Shown: positions 52,284 to 61,925, counted from the first letter of the stretch. The stretch: DNA of 64,000 bases from Planctomycetota bacterium (GCA_025459175.1 JALORC010000003.1:1-64000), one strand, 5' to 3'. Notes: generated by a model from the letters alone, not told the origin. Program-made: numbers and translations.

Positions 52284-53138
52284 GATGTGACGAGTTGTTG
52301 AGGGAATGGACCCGATGACCCGGCAACCGGCCGGACCAAAGGCATGTGCCGATTGCGTATCTCGGCTGCGCGAGCGAGCAAGCTACCTCTGGGTCGTCAT
52401 CGGACCACCCCCTCGAAGCGAATGCCGCGGGCCAGCTGGCGAATCAGGGCGAGCCGCCACACCGGTGATCTTCCCACCCCGGGAAAGGTGCCTCGTAAGT
52501 CGGCGTCCATGACGCACCACAGTACGCCGCGGAGCCTTGACGGCGCCCGCGGAAGATGCGCAAGGACGAGGCCCTGTGCGCACGAGCCAGAAATCCCACA
52601 GACTCAGGCGCGTCGACCTCTGGAAGTTCAGCGACAGACGACGGATGGGGCTCGCGGAACCACGATCCATCGCCTTGGATGGCTGTCGAGGATGCCGAGC
52701 CATCTGCATGCTGATGCTCTACACCGACTCGCCGTCATTTCCCTTCGGGGCCCCTCTTGCTCGCCTCGAACGAAGACTGCGAATGCCTGCTTGGAATCTC
52801 CTTCCCCTCGTTTCCCATCCAATCGCAACCGCAAGTAAACTGACACGCGAAAGAGCAACTCTTCGGTCGCGTCCGCATTCGGCGTAACCCAGCGCTGCTT
52901 CGGGCCGGATGGGCCGGCAGGACGATGTTCGAGCTCGACGCCGGCACCATGGCGCTGCATATGCTGCCCGAACGCCTGCAGTCGACAACGGCGCCCAATG
53001 AGGTGCTGCCCGCAGGCGGCTGGGCACACTATGCTCCTTGTGGATCCCCCTCGGCACCGCCGAGGCTTGCGTCGGGGCAACCACGACCGTGGAGCTCCGC
53101 CTCCCGACCGACTGGGACCGCTGAACCGGGAATAGCTC
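52284..53138. other. 855-nt gap between divergent secreted-protein genes, no credible gene
   Basis: The gap separates the minus-strand gene at 50361-52283 from the plus-strand gene at 53139-54638, so it must contain both promoters. Short open frames exist on both strands, but none has a convincing start, domain or protein-like composition. By eye no tRNA-like cloverleaf or strong inverted repeat was found. A GGGAA stretch about 10 nt before the ATG at 53139 may serve as ribosome-binding site. Confidence 0.5.
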
Positions 53139-54638
53139 ATGAATACGACCAACCTCGCCTGTGCCCTCGTGCTCTGGTGCTCTCCCCTGCTCGCCCAAGT
53201 CGCCAACGATGAATGCGTCGGCGCCATCCCGGTCGGGAACGGCGTGTTCGGCCCCTTCGACAACTTCGGCGCCACCACCTCGGCACCAGCCTGGCCCATC
53301 CCGGCGAGCCAGGACGTGTGGTTCTCCTACTCGGCCGGCACGACCGGCCTGCTGACCGTCGACACCTGCGGCTCGGGGCTCGACACCGTCATCCAAGTGT
53401 TCGACGGCTACTGCGGTGCCTTGACGTCGCTGGGATTCAACGACGACGGCTGCCCCTCCGGAGCGGGCAGCCGCGTCACGGTCTCGGTGGCACCCGGTCC
53501 CTGTTGGATCCGCGTCGGCGGCTTCGGCACCGGCCCCGCCAGTTCTGGCTCGTTCAACCTCGCTGTCAGCGGGCCACTCGGTTTCGGCGCCATGGCGACC
53601 AACACGATGCTGGGGCGCGGCTGTGGCGACGTCGATGCGTCGGTCTACGAACCCTACCTCGCCGCTGGCTTCGACCTGAACAACACGACGCTGCGCTGGC
53701 AACCCGGTGCTGGCAACTACCGGTTCGAGGTCATCGCCGGTGCCAACATCGTGCCGCCGACCGCAGCCGCGACGACGGTGGCGGGTTCGCCGACCAATCA
53801 ACAGCAGTTCGTGCTGCCCACGCCGCTGCCGACGCCGTTCGGCCCGGTGACCACGCTCAACGTGACCACGTTCGGTCAACTCGAACTCGGCACCGCGGCG
53901 CTGCCCGCGGCCTCCGACCAGCCGTCGCCGGCCGCGCTGCTCGCGTGGCCGCGTGCCGTGTTCGCCTGCTGGCACGACTGGAACCCCGCCCTGCCGGGCA
54001 GCGGCCCGGTCACCTTCGAGGTCCTCGGCGGCGTTGCCTACGCGACCTGGAACGGCGTCATGCCACTGCAGCCCTTGGCCTGGGCGCCCAGCACCTTCCA
54101 GTTCCAGCTGGACCTCGCGACCGGCGAGGTGCGACTGGTGCTCGCGTCGCTGGCGTTGAGCACCCATCCCGGGATGGTGCCGCTGGTCGTCGGCTTCTCT
54201 CCCGCCGGACCCGACGCCGACCCCGGGGCAACCGATCTGTCGGCCTGGACCGGATCGCTGCAGCTCGGGCCGGATCGGCCAGGCCTCGTGCTGGTCGCGG
54301 CCAATCGCCCCGTGGTGGGCACGACGTGGAGCCTGCAGGCGAATCAGCTGCCGGCCAGCGGCGTCCTCGGTGTCCAGGTGTTCGGACTCGGCGACCCTGG
54401 CTTCGACGATCTCACGGCCCTTGGTTTGCCGCGCTGCGGCCTGCGCGCCACGCTCGACGCGGTGGTGTCGTGGCCGGCGAGCGGCCCGACCCAAGCCGCT
54501 TCGCTGCCGATCCCCAACACGCTGACGATCCTCGGCCTCGATGTGTTCACGACGGCGGCCCTGTGGACGGTGCCGGCGGAGAACCCGTTCGGCGCGTTCA
54601 CGACCAATGGGCTGCGCGGGCGCGTGGGCAGTTTCTGA
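53139..54638 (+). CDS. Secreted protein of unknown function with shared C-terminal domain
   Basis: A 499-residue protein with a signal peptide (LACALVLWCSPLLAQ). Residues ~22-145 look like a pre-peptidase-type beta-sandwich: VANDECVGAIPVGNG, SQDVWFSYSAGTTGLLTVDT and PCWIRVGGFGTG. The middle part (RAVFACWHDWNPALPGSGP, FEVLGGVAYATWNGVM) parallels the protein at 60198-61925 (MAPLWAPLRPDVNGG, TAFVTWREC). The end (PRCGLRATLDAVVSWPA, ASLPIPNTLTILGLDVFTTA) is the shared C-terminal domain. No catalytic motif was recognised. Confidence 0.8.
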   Translation: MNTTNLACALVLWCSPLLAQVANDECVGAIPVGNGVFGPFDNFGATTSAPAWPIPASQDVWFSYSAGTTGLLTVDTCGSGLDTVIQVFDGYCGALTSLGFNDDGCPSGAGSRVTVSVAPGPCWIRVGGFGTGPASSGSFNLAVSGPLGFGAMATNTMLGRGCGDVDASVYEPYLAAGFDLNNTTLRWQPGAGNYRFEVIAGANIVPPTAAATTVAGSPTNQQQFVLPTPLPTPFGPVTTLNVTTFGQLELGTAALPAASDQPSPAALLAWPRAVFACWHDWNPALPGSGPVTFEVLGGVAYATWNGVMPLQPLAWAPSTFQFQLDLATGEVRLVLASLALSTHPGMVPLVVGFSPAGPDADPGATDLSAWTGSLQLGPDRPGLVLVAANRPVVGTTWSLQANQLPASGVLGVQVFGLGDPGFDDLTALGLPRCGLRATLDAVVSWPASGPTQAASLPIPNTLTILGLDVFTTAALWTVPAENPFGAFTTNGLRGRVGSF

Positions 54639-54854
54639 GCCACCCACGTCGAGTTCGGGTGATCTCGCGACGGACATCGGGCGCTGGCTGCCGGCCGTTT
54701 CCGCCAGACGCCATCGAGCATGCCAATGCGACCGGCCGCTGCACCGCCGCTTCGCTTTCACAGTGGTTTGTCCGAGCACGAGACCACTAAGCGTCTTCCA
54801 CGCGGCAGCGTCAAACCGCCAGCCCGTCGCGCTCCCTCGTGAACAGGTGCCGTT

Positions 54855-55754
54855 CTATGGATTCGGCGGCGCCGTGGTCCGAGCGGAGCGAATGCGGCGG
54901 CAGTGCGACGACCAGTGAGACGCTGGATCCGTGCCCCGCCAGTGGCGGTGCAGGAACCACACAGAACCTACCGCGGCGAGCGTGCACACGGTGAGGATCG
55001 CCACCATGGGGGCTACCCCCCCGTAGGACTCGACCAGCGGAGGCTGCTCCCGAACCGCCTCCGCCGTGTCCCAGCACAGACGCAGCATGAACCCGGTGCC
55101 GTTCGCCGCCATGTGGATCAGGACACAGGCGAGCAGGCTCCGGGAGCGGTAGTAGACCCAGCCGGCGAATGCACCGAGGATCGTGCCCGTCACGAACTGG
55201 ATCGAGTTCATGTGGATGATGCCGAAAAGGAGACTCGAGACGAGGATCGCCGTGCGCGCCGAGTAACCGCGCAGCAGCCCGTCGAGGATCACGCCGCGGA
55301 AGTGCACCTCCTCCAGCACCGGGGCCGCGACCACGAACACCAGCAGGCTCGCGACCCCCGTTTGCCCGGCCAGCTCGGCGAGCTGTTCTGCGGACTCCTC
55401 GGACATCGGTAGCAACGAAGCGACCGGGGCGACGACGCCGAGCAAGAGGCCGACGCTGCCCAACGCGAGTGGTAGCCAGGTCGACACGGGCGGAACTCGC
55501 AGGTCGAAGGACGAGCACTCGAGCGGAAGCCGGCGGATCTTGCAGGCGATCACCACTGCGAGGCCCATGCCGAGCGAGTAATAGATGAGCAGAGTGGCTT
55601 CCCGCCCGAGCATGGGCTTCAAGAGCAAGGCGAGGGCGCTGACGATCATGGCCGCGACTGCGCCCAGAACCGCGACGATGCTCTGCGCAATCGTCATCGG
55701 CGGCAGGGGGAGCTCTACAGATGGGTCGCTGGCCGTGGGCTCCATCGTGGGCAT
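54855..55754 (-). CDS. CPBP-family intramembrane metalloprotease-like protein
   Basis: A 299-residue multi-pass membrane protein with the CPBP (Abi/Rce1-like) motifs in order: EEVHFRGVILDGLL (EExxxR-like pair of glutamates), FGIIHMNSIQFVTG (FxxxH) and VLIHMAANGTGF (HxxxN). These provide the glutamates and histidines of this glutamic-type intramembrane protease family; bacterial members act in protein maturation or self-immunity. The start at 55754 (MPTMEPTASDP) is preferred; the open frame continues to 55901 with an unlikely basic leader. It converges with the secreted-protein gene at 53139 and diverges from the gene at 55967. Confidence 0.87.
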   Translation of the reverse strand: MPTMEPTASDPSVELPLPPMTIAQSIVAVLGAVAAMIVSALALLLKPMLGREATLLIYYSLGMGLAVVIACKIRRLPLECSSFDLRVPPVSTWLPLALGSVGLLLGVVAPVASLLPMSEESAEQLAELAGQTGVASLLVFVVAAPVLEEVHFRGVILDGLLRGYSARTAILVSSLLFGIIHMNSIQFVTGTILGAFAGWVYYRSRSLLACVLIHMAANGTGFMLRLCWDTAEAVREQPPLVESYGGVAPMVAILTVCTLAAVGSVWFLHRHWRGTDPASHWSSHCRRIRSARTTAPPNP

Positions 55755-55966
55755 CGGAGTCGGGTAGTTCGTCCGGCTGGGTAGTGTAGTGTTCCGCCAG
55801 ACCTGGGCCACGGTGCGTCCCGACGAACGACCGCGACCGAAGTGCGAAGGAAGAAGCCGGTGGTGATCGCCAGCGGTTGTCCGTTGCCAGCACCTTGTCA
55901 CGACGGCATTCGCCTGTCCCCGTCCGCTGCTCCGACCAAGACCTGTCCGTCCCTGCGCCTGTCACC

Positions 55967-57328
55967 ATGCAAGCACGTTCCCTGGCTGCGGTTGTCGTCG
56001 TCACCACCCTGCTGTCGTCCGCGGTCGCTCAGGTCCGCTGGACCCCGCGCTTCGAGGAGGCCATGCAGTTGGCCAGGGCCGAATCCAAGGTGGTCCTGCT
56101 CGCCTTCAACCTCGCCGGGGAGCGAGCCAACGACGAGTTGGTCGCGGATCACTACAAGGACCCGGTCCTGGGCAAGCTGTCGCAGTTCACCGTCAACGTG
56201 TTCTGCTCGATCGCGACCGAGCCACGGGTGCCCGGGGTCACGGCCCAACAGCAGCAGTCCGCCGAGCAGCAGGCGCGGCTGCAGGTGCTGAAGATCGGCC
56301 CGGGCGAGGACGTCATCGCGCCACAGCATGTGTTCGTCGGTCCGGACGGCGCGGTGTTGAGTGCGGTTTCGTACCGCATCACCAAGGGGGAGCTGGAGTG
56401 GGCCTGGGTGGACGCGATCAGGAAGGTCGATCCCGGGTTCCAGTGGGAACTGAGCAACAGCGCCCGCGCCCCGGGTCGACTCAGTTTCGGTGCCGTCGAA
56501 CGTGGTCAGAACGGCAAGCCGCCGACCAAGGAAGAGGTGGTAGAGGCGCTCAAGGAGGTCCGGAAGTCCCGCATGGCAGCGATGCGCAACCTGGCCGAGA
56601 TCGAGTTGCTGATGAAGAGCGATCAACCCGAGGCGATCGGCTTCGTCGACTCCACGCTGAACGGCCTGCAGGCGAACTGGGTCGCCGGCGCTCTCGACAC
56701 GATGGGCATGATATCGCCGAAGGCCTACCACACCGTGATCGGCGGCCATCTGTCGCACCGCGACGAGTCCGTTCGTCTCGCCGCTGCCGGCGCACTCGAG
56801 CGCCTGGCCGAACCGAAGGCCTGGGCGGCGCTGGCCAAACAGTACAAGCTGGAGAAGGCCGACAAGGTGCGCGGTCGTCTGCTGCGGGCGATGGCGAGTT
56901 GTGGTCCGACGCAGAAGGAGACTCTCACCCAGATCGACAAGGTGATGGCGAAGGAACCCGATGCGGGAATGCGCTCGCAGGCGTTGCTGGCGCTGGCCCA
57001 GGTCGACGACAAGCCGAAAGTCCACGAGGGGCTGCGTGCCGCGCTGCGCGATCCGTCGGCCAAGGTGCGGTCGACAGCGGCGTTCGTGCTCGCCTCGCGG
57101 CGTGACGCGGAGTTCGCGCTGACGCTCGAAGAGGCCGCTGCGCGCGAAGAGGAGCTGGAGACCAAGGCATGGCTCGAAGCTGCGGCCAAGGTGGTGCGCG
57201 GCGGCGATGGTGCGGCGTTCAAGAACTTCCTGCAACAGGTGCTCGGCGAGGTGGTGCCGCGTGCGGGTCTCGGGGGACTCGGCGGGCGGGGGGCTGGCGC
57301 CGGCGGTGGTCGAGGTGGCGGCGGCTGA
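55967..57328 (+). CDS. Secreted thioredoxin-like fold / HEAT-repeat protein
   Basis: A 453-residue protein with a signal peptide (SLAAVVVVTTLLSSAVAQ). The first ~130 residues follow a thioredoxin-like pattern (FEEAMQLARAESKVVLLAFN, then IAPQHVFVGPDGAVL), but the usual CxxC is absent; the equivalent position reads NLAGERANDEL. Residues ~180-430 are helical HEAT-like repeats (HLSHRDESVRLAAAGALERL, LRDPSAKVRSTAAFVLA). The tail is very glycine-rich (GGLGGRGAGAGGGRGGGG). Lacking the cysteines, it is more likely a binding or scaffold protein than an oxidoreductase. The start at 55967 is set by the signal peptide. Confidence 0.75.
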   Translation: MQARSLAAVVVVTTLLSSAVAQVRWTPRFEEAMQLARAESKVVLLAFNLAGERANDELVADHYKDPVLGKLSQFTVNVFCSIATEPRVPGVTAQQQQSAEQQARLQVLKIGPGEDVIAPQHVFVGPDGAVLSAVSYRITKGELEWAWVDAIRKVDPGFQWELSNSARAPGRLSFGAVERGQNGKPPTKEEVVEALKEVRKSRMAAMRNLAEIELLMKSDQPEAIGFVDSTLNGLQANWVAGALDTMGMISPKAYHTVIGGHLSHRDESVRLAAAGALERLAEPKAWAALAKQYKLEKADKVRGRLLRAMASCGPTQKETLTQIDKVMAKEPDAGMRSQALLALAQVDDKPKVHEGLRAALRDPSAKVRSTAAFVLASRRDAEFALTLEEAAAREEELETKAWLEAAAKVVRGGDGAAFKNFLQQVLGEVVPRAGLGGLGGRGAGAGGGRGGGG

Positions 57329-57481
57329 GTCGCTGCGAGCGAATCCTGATGCAGCCGCGCTGCGTGCTCCGATGGCCGTACCGTCGCGCCAGCGCGTCTT
57401 CAGGGCATACCCGATCCGTCGATCAGCCGATCAGCCAGGGGGTCTGATGCTGGTGCGGCCGGGCCGCTACCATGGGCGACC

Positions 57482-59674
57482 ATGCCTCGACTCACACTCG
57501 TGCTGGTGCTGTGCGCCTTCGGGCCACTGCGCTCGCAACAGCTCAACTGGACTCCAGGCACGGCCGTCGAACCGTTCGGCACGCCCAATCTCGCGTTCGA
57601 CGAACGTCGCAATCGCGCGGTGCTGGTGATGGACGACCAGACCTGGGAGTTCGATGGTGCGGCGTGGATACGGGCCGCTGCGACCCACGCCCCCGGCAAC
57701 CGCACGTTACCAGGGCTGACCTACGACCGCACAGGCGGCGTCACGTGGCTGTTCGGCGGCCTGCTCTCCGGTGCCGCGCAGAACGATCTGTGGACATGGG
57801 ACGGCGCGGCCTGGACCGCAGTCGCGGCGCCAGCGGCGCCGCGCCCCGCACCTCGTTACGACACGGCGATCGCGCACGACACGGCCCGCAACCGGCTCGT
57901 GGTGTACGGCGGTCGCACCCCGACGGGCTTGTCGAGCGAAACCTGGGAGTTCGATGGCGCGGCGTGGTCGCTGGCAACGCCCACGATCTCGCCGACGGCG
58001 CGACTCGGCCACGAACTCGTCTACGACCAACTCCGGGGGGTCACCGTGCTGTTCGGCGGCCTCGACTCCTCGCTGGCAACCCCGCTGGCGGAGACGTGGG
58101 AGTGGAACGGCACCAACTGGTCGCTGCGCAACTTGCCGCAGAACCCGTCTCCGCGCTACGCCGCCGGTCTCGCCTACGACCGCGCCCAGGCGCGCGTGTT
58201 GCTGCACGGCGGTCGCATCAGCACGAGCGTCACGGGCTACGTGACCGACACCTGGGCCTATGACGGCGCGACGTGGACGGCGCTGCCGACCGGCGGCACG
58301 GTTCCACCCATCGAGGTGCCGGTGCGACTCTGCTTCGATCCCGCGCGCGGCGAAGCGGTCACCGTCCGCAGCAGAGCCGGCAGCTTGCAGACGTGGGCGT
58401 ACGACGGTTCCACCTGGCGTTCCGTGCTGTCGAACCCGCAGCCGGGAGCACGCGACTTCAACACCTGCACCTACGATCCGGCGCGTGGCGTCGGCGTGAT
58501 GTTCGGAGGTGGCGCCGGCACAGGCATCTCCTTCAACGACACCTACGACTACCGCGGCGGTGTCTGGCGCCGCATCCCCACCGCTGCGTGGCCTCCCGGG
58601 CAGGAGCCACTGGCCTACGACCCGGTGAACGCGTCAGTGCTCATGTGGTTGGGCAACGCGGTGTGGCTGTTCGACGGCAACGCATGGACCTCACGGCAGC
58701 CGGCGGTGGTGCCGCCGTGGCGGGGTGGCTATGCGATGGCCACCGACCTCGCGCGTTCCCGCATCGTGCTGTTCGGCGGCGCCAACTTCTTCGGGACGAT
58801 CAGCGGCGAAACCTGGGAGTGGGACGGCACCGTGTGGAGCCTGCGGCAGCCAGCGACAGCCCCGGCACCGCGCATATGGGCCGGCATGACCTACGATTCG
58901 CTGCGTCAGCGCATCGTGCTCTACGGTGGCAGTACTTCGACCCCGACGGAGACCGCTGCCAGTGACCACTGGGAATGGGACGGCACCACGTGGTTGCAGC
59001 GGAGTCCGGCAGCAGCACCGGGCGATCGCATAGCGCCCGGCCTGGTCTTCGACGCGCAGCGCGGCGTCGTGCTGATGCATGGTGGCTCCTACTTGGTGTT
59101 CGGCTTCCGGATGCCTCGCAACGACACCTGGCAATGGAACGGTGTGGCTTGGACGATGCTTCCGGTTGCGTCGCCGCCGCCGACGCGCCGACACATCCCA
59201 CTGTTCTACGACGCGGGCCTCGGACGCACGGTGCTGTTCAGCGGCGACCTGCGCAACGACGAATGGCTGCTGGGGCCGGTCTCGGCAGTGGCGGTGGCGA
59301 GCTACGGCACCGGCTGCCCGGGCACGTTCGGGGTGCCACACCTGCGCGGGCGTGGGCTGCCAGTTCCGGGCAACCGGTGGTTCGGCCTGCAGGTGTCGGC
59401 GATGGCACCCAACGCATTCACGGTAGTCGGCCTCGCCAGCAGCCCGCGGAACGCACCCATCGGCGGCGGTTGCACTCTGCTGATCGACGCACCGACGCTG
59501 CTGTGGGGCCTCGCCGATGCCCGCGGTCAGCTCGAGTTCAACCTACCGCTCCCGAACGTGCCGGCGCTGCTGGGCGGCACCTTGTTCGCGCAGATCGCCG
59601 GGCTCGACCCCGCCGGTGCGTTCGGCGGCGTGCTGGCCGTCAGCCCCGGGCTGCGCATCGACATCGACCGCTGA
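57482..59674 (+). CDS. Secreted kelch-type propeller protein with shared C-terminal domain
   Basis: A 730-residue protein with a signal peptide (MPRLTLVLVLCAFGPLRSQQ). About eleven kelch-like blades are marked by TWEFDGAAW, LWTWDGAAW, TWEWNGTNW, TWAYDGATW and similar, each preceded by a YDxxRxxxVLFGG strand. This is enough for one or two beta-propellers. The last ~125 residues, from YGTGCPGTFGVPHLRGRGLP, form the best example of the shared C-terminal domain (GCTLLIDAP, LPLPNVPALLGGTLFAQIAG). It is a longer relative of the protein at 36472-37818. A 7-bp hairpin follows the stop codon. Confidence 0.85.
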   Translation: MPRLTLVLVLCAFGPLRSQQLNWTPGTAVEPFGTPNLAFDERRNRAVLVMDDQTWEFDGAAWIRAAATHAPGNRTLPGLTYDRTGGVTWLFGGLLSGAAQNDLWTWDGAAWTAVAAPAAPRPAPRYDTAIAHDTARNRLVVYGGRTPTGLSSETWEFDGAAWSLATPTISPTARLGHELVYDQLRGVTVLFGGLDSSLATPLAETWEWNGTNWSLRNLPQNPSPRYAAGLAYDRAQARVLLHGGRISTSVTGYVTDTWAYDGATWTALPTGGTVPPIEVPVRLCFDPARGEAVTVRSRAGSLQTWAYDGSTWRSVLSNPQPGARDFNTCTYDPARGVGVMFGGGAGTGISFNDTYDYRGGVWRRIPTAAWPPGQEPLAYDPVNASVLMWLGNAVWLFDGNAWTSRQPAVVPPWRGGYAMATDLARSRIVLFGGANFFGTISGETWEWDGTVWSLRQPATAPAPRIWAGMTYDSLRQRIVLYGGSTSTPTETAASDHWEWDGTTWLQRSPAAAPGDRIAPGLVFDAQRGVVLMHGGSYLVFGFRMPRNDTWQWNGVAWTMLPVASPPPTRRHIPLFYDAGLGRTVLFSGDLRNDEWLLGPVSAVAVASYGTGCPGTFGVPHLRGRGLPVPGNRWFGLQVSAMAPNAFTVVGLASSPRNAPIGGGCTLLIDAPTLLWGLADARGQLEFNLPLPNVPALLGGTLFAQIAGLDPAGAFGGVLAVSPGLRIDIDR

Positions 59675-59687
59675 AGGTCGCGGTCGC

Positions 59688-59709
59688 GGTCGCGCGCGCA
59701 CACGCGACC
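59688..59709 (+). terminator. Hairpin after the kelch-type gene
   Basis: GGTCGCG (59688-59694) pairs with CGCGACC (59703-59709) around an 8-nt loop, 14 nt past the stop codon at 59674. The left arm is the last of three GGTCGC copies. There is no T-tract, so intrinsic termination is only possible, not certain. Confidence 0.4.
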
Positions 59710-59753
59710 ACGCCCATCGACTGGCACGCATCGCCATCCAGGCAGGCCGTCAC

Positions 59754-60104
59754 TCAGACGTTCCCCAGACGCCATTCCAGGCCATTGCTGAGGATGACGC
59801 CGATGGGGTTCGCGCCGGGCGCTACCGCCCACGCCTGCAGGTACAGGCTTTAGCCGAGTGCCACCGTCAAGTTGGGCAGCGCCAGTTCATATTGCAGCCC
59901 GCCAGCGCCGACCGGAGTGGTGCCGAAGCCAGCGCCGAGATCTGCTGAATGCAGCAGATCGCAGCCGGGCATCCCGATCGGGGCGAGCGACACCGGGATC
60001 GGGGCGCCATTGAAGTTCGCGCGGCTCCAGCCCAGCGCCACGAAGAGGCAACGGACTGTGGGCATGATCGGGTTTCCGAATTTCGTCCGCGCAGGCCCAC
60101 AATA
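59754..60104 (-). pseudogene. Relic of the shared C-terminal domain, with internal stop
   Basis: On the minus strand the frame reads FGNPIM, LFVALGWSRANFNGAPIPVS, LAPIGMPGCDLLHSADLGAG and LQYELALPNLTVALG, then a TAA at 59850-59852. After it the same frame goes on with SLYLQAWAVAPGANPIGVIL and SNGLEWRLGNV to a normal stop at 59754-59756. This is the C-terminal domain of the local secreted proteins, with a premature stop in the expected SLYLQ strand and with the part after GNPI shortened. No upstream gene body is left. It lies between two intact genes ending in the same domain. Confidence 0.65.
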
Positions 60105-60197
60105 GCAGGAGTTGGCCGATGGAGGCTCCGGGAATGGTGCGCGAGGGTGCCGGGCGGGGCGCCGCGCCGCAGGTCGATCGCAGCTGGTTGCCGCCAG

Positions 60198-61925
60198 TCA
60201 GTTGCCGATGGTACAGAGCAGGCCGTTGGAGGTCTGCAGTCCCATTGCAGTGTGCGGCGAGAACGCCACCGACTGCCCGCCGAACGAACTGCCGAGCAGG
60301 CTGGCACTGCCTGGCACGGTCAACGGGAACGTCGCGCTCCCGTTGTTGATCGGCAGGACCGCCGAGCCCAGAAACCCGCTGAGGTGGATCCAGCAGGACG
60401 GCGCACCGGTCGCGCCGAGGTCCACACCCGGGACAGTGTCGGACGCAAGAATCAGCAGCCCGAACGGGGCGAACACCGGCACGTTGGTGGTCGTGAACAG
60501 CATCGTGGTGCCCAGTGCGGGCGGGCTGCCGGCAAGGGTCAGCGGCAGCACGTTCGCGGTTCCGAGCGTGAACTGCACCGAGGGCTGCGAGATGTCGATC
60601 GGCAGCGGCAGGCGGTGCGTCGAATTCGGTTGGGGGCCGGGCGACCAGCCGACCAGGATCGTGCCGGTCGCCGTCGGCGGCATCTGCGCCACGCGATAGC
60701 GGTACTCGAAGTCGCCGTTGCTGCGCAGCGCGATCTGGAACGTGATCAGCGACTGTTGTGGCAATGGTGCGCTGGCGCCGTCGAGGGCGCACTCGCGCCA
60801 GGTCACGAAGGCGGTCTGGTTGTCCGGCGCGACGTCGAAGTAGACGCCGGCCGCGCCGCCGTTCACGTCGGGCCGCAGCGGGGCCCACAGCGGCGCCATC
60901 TTCGGCAGGCCGTTGACGAGGGTGTTGCCGTCCGCCTGCAAGTCGTCGGACGTGGCACTGTTGGGGCCCAGCAGCAGCAGCCCGTTCACCGATGCGTGCA
61001 CGACCGACGTACTGCCGCCGCCGATCGGGAACGCGAACGGCAGGACCAGCGGTCGGGTGATGGAGTCCTGGCCGAGCGGCAGACCGCTGCCATTGGTGGT
61101 CAGCGGCGCGCCGCCGGGTTGGAACCAGCCGCCGACACCACTGCTGACGCTGTAGCCGCCCGCGCTCCGCGTGTGGATGAGTCGCCGCTCCTGCCCCGGG
61201 GCGCTGCCGAGATCGAAGGTTCCGGGCGACAAGAAGATCTTGTAGTAACCTGTATTGCTGTCCAGGCAGCCGTTGCCGACCGTGTTGACGGTGGCGCAGG
61301 TGGTGGACGGCGCGAAGGTGAGCCGCACCTGCATGGCACTGTGCGCACTTCCCGTGATCGGCACCTGACTCGACGGGGTAGCCGTCTCGGTGGAGATCCA
61401 TGAATGGCCGGATGTGCGCAGCCAAAGGGTGCCGGACGGATTGGCGGCGATCGAAATGCGGATGCCGATGTCTCGCACGCCGTCCCACACGAAGCCGGCC
61501 GACTGCACACCGGGCAACGAGACCCATTGGTTGGCCACCCAGGGGAGCGAGAACAGCCCTTGGGCCGGGGCGAACACGGTCACCGGTTGGTCGAGGTTGG
61601 TGTTCCAGTTGCCCGGGATCGGTGGCGACACCGTCAGGTGGCCGATCTGGACCAACGCCGAACTGCACTGGAACACGCCGCTCGGGCCATTGGCATTGAC
61701 CCCGGAAGCGGCGATCGCGAAATCGAGCAGCTGGGAGTTTGCACAGACCCCCGAGACCTTCAGGCGCGAGGCCGGGTAGAAGTGAATCGATGTGCGGCCG
61801 TTGGGGGCTGGATTGAGAAAGGGGCCGAGTGGGAAGCCGGTCGTGAAAGTGCTGTCGATGCCGACCACCTGCGCAGACAGCGGGGTGAGCAGCAACAGCC
61901 CGAACGAGACCAAATGACAACGCAT
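60198..61925 (-). CDS. Secreted protein of unknown function with shared C-terminal domain
   Basis: A 575-residue protein with a signal peptide (LVSFGLLLLTPLSAQ). The N-terminal ~200 residues are a beta-rich region (FTTGFPLGPFLNPAPN, FVWDGVRDIGIRISIAANPS, HSWISTETATPSSQVP). A second region (VLPFAFPIGGGSTSVVHASV, MAPLWAPLRPDVNGG, DNQTAFVTWREC, DFEYRYRVAQMP) resembles parts of the proteins at 50361-52283 and 53139-54638. The end (PSCWIHLSGFLGSAVLPINN, MGLQTSNGLLCTIGN) is the shared C-terminal domain. No catalytic motif was recognised. Relics of the same domain lie on both sides. Confidence 0.8.
   Translation of the reverse strand: MRCHLVSFGLLLLTPLSAQVVGIDSTFTTGFPLGPFLNPAPNGRTSIHFYPASRLKVSGVCANSQLLDFAIAASGVNANGPSGVFQCSSALVQIGHLTVSPPIPGNWNTNLDQPVTVFAPAQGLFSLPWVANQWVSLPGVQSAGFVWDGVRDIGIRISIAANPSGTLWLRTSGHSWISTETATPSSQVPITGSAHSAMQVRLTFAPSTTCATVNTVGNGCLDSNTGYYKIFLSPGTFDLGSAPGQERRLIHTRSAGGYSVSSGVGGWFQPGGAPLTTNGSGLPLGQDSITRPLVLPFAFPIGGGSTSVVHASVNGLLLLGPNSATSDDLQADGNTLVNGLPKMAPLWAPLRPDVNGGAAGVYFDVAPDNQTAFVTWRECALDGASAPLPQQSLITFQIALRSNGDFEYRYRVAQMPPTATGTILVGWSPGPQPNSTHRLPLPIDISQPSVQFTLGTANVLPLTLAGSPPALGTTMLFTTTNVPVFAPFGLLILASDTVPGVDLGATGAPSCWIHLSGFLGSAVLPINNGSATFPLTVPGSASLLGSSFGGQSVAFSPHTAMGLQTSNGLLCTIGN

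Noticed and set aside
52383-53299. Minus-strand frames in the 855-nt gap (containing segments such as LWDFWLVRTGPRPC)
   Set aside because: No start with a ribosome-binding site, no domain, Arg/Pro-rich composition, and overlap with the signal-peptide gene at 53139.
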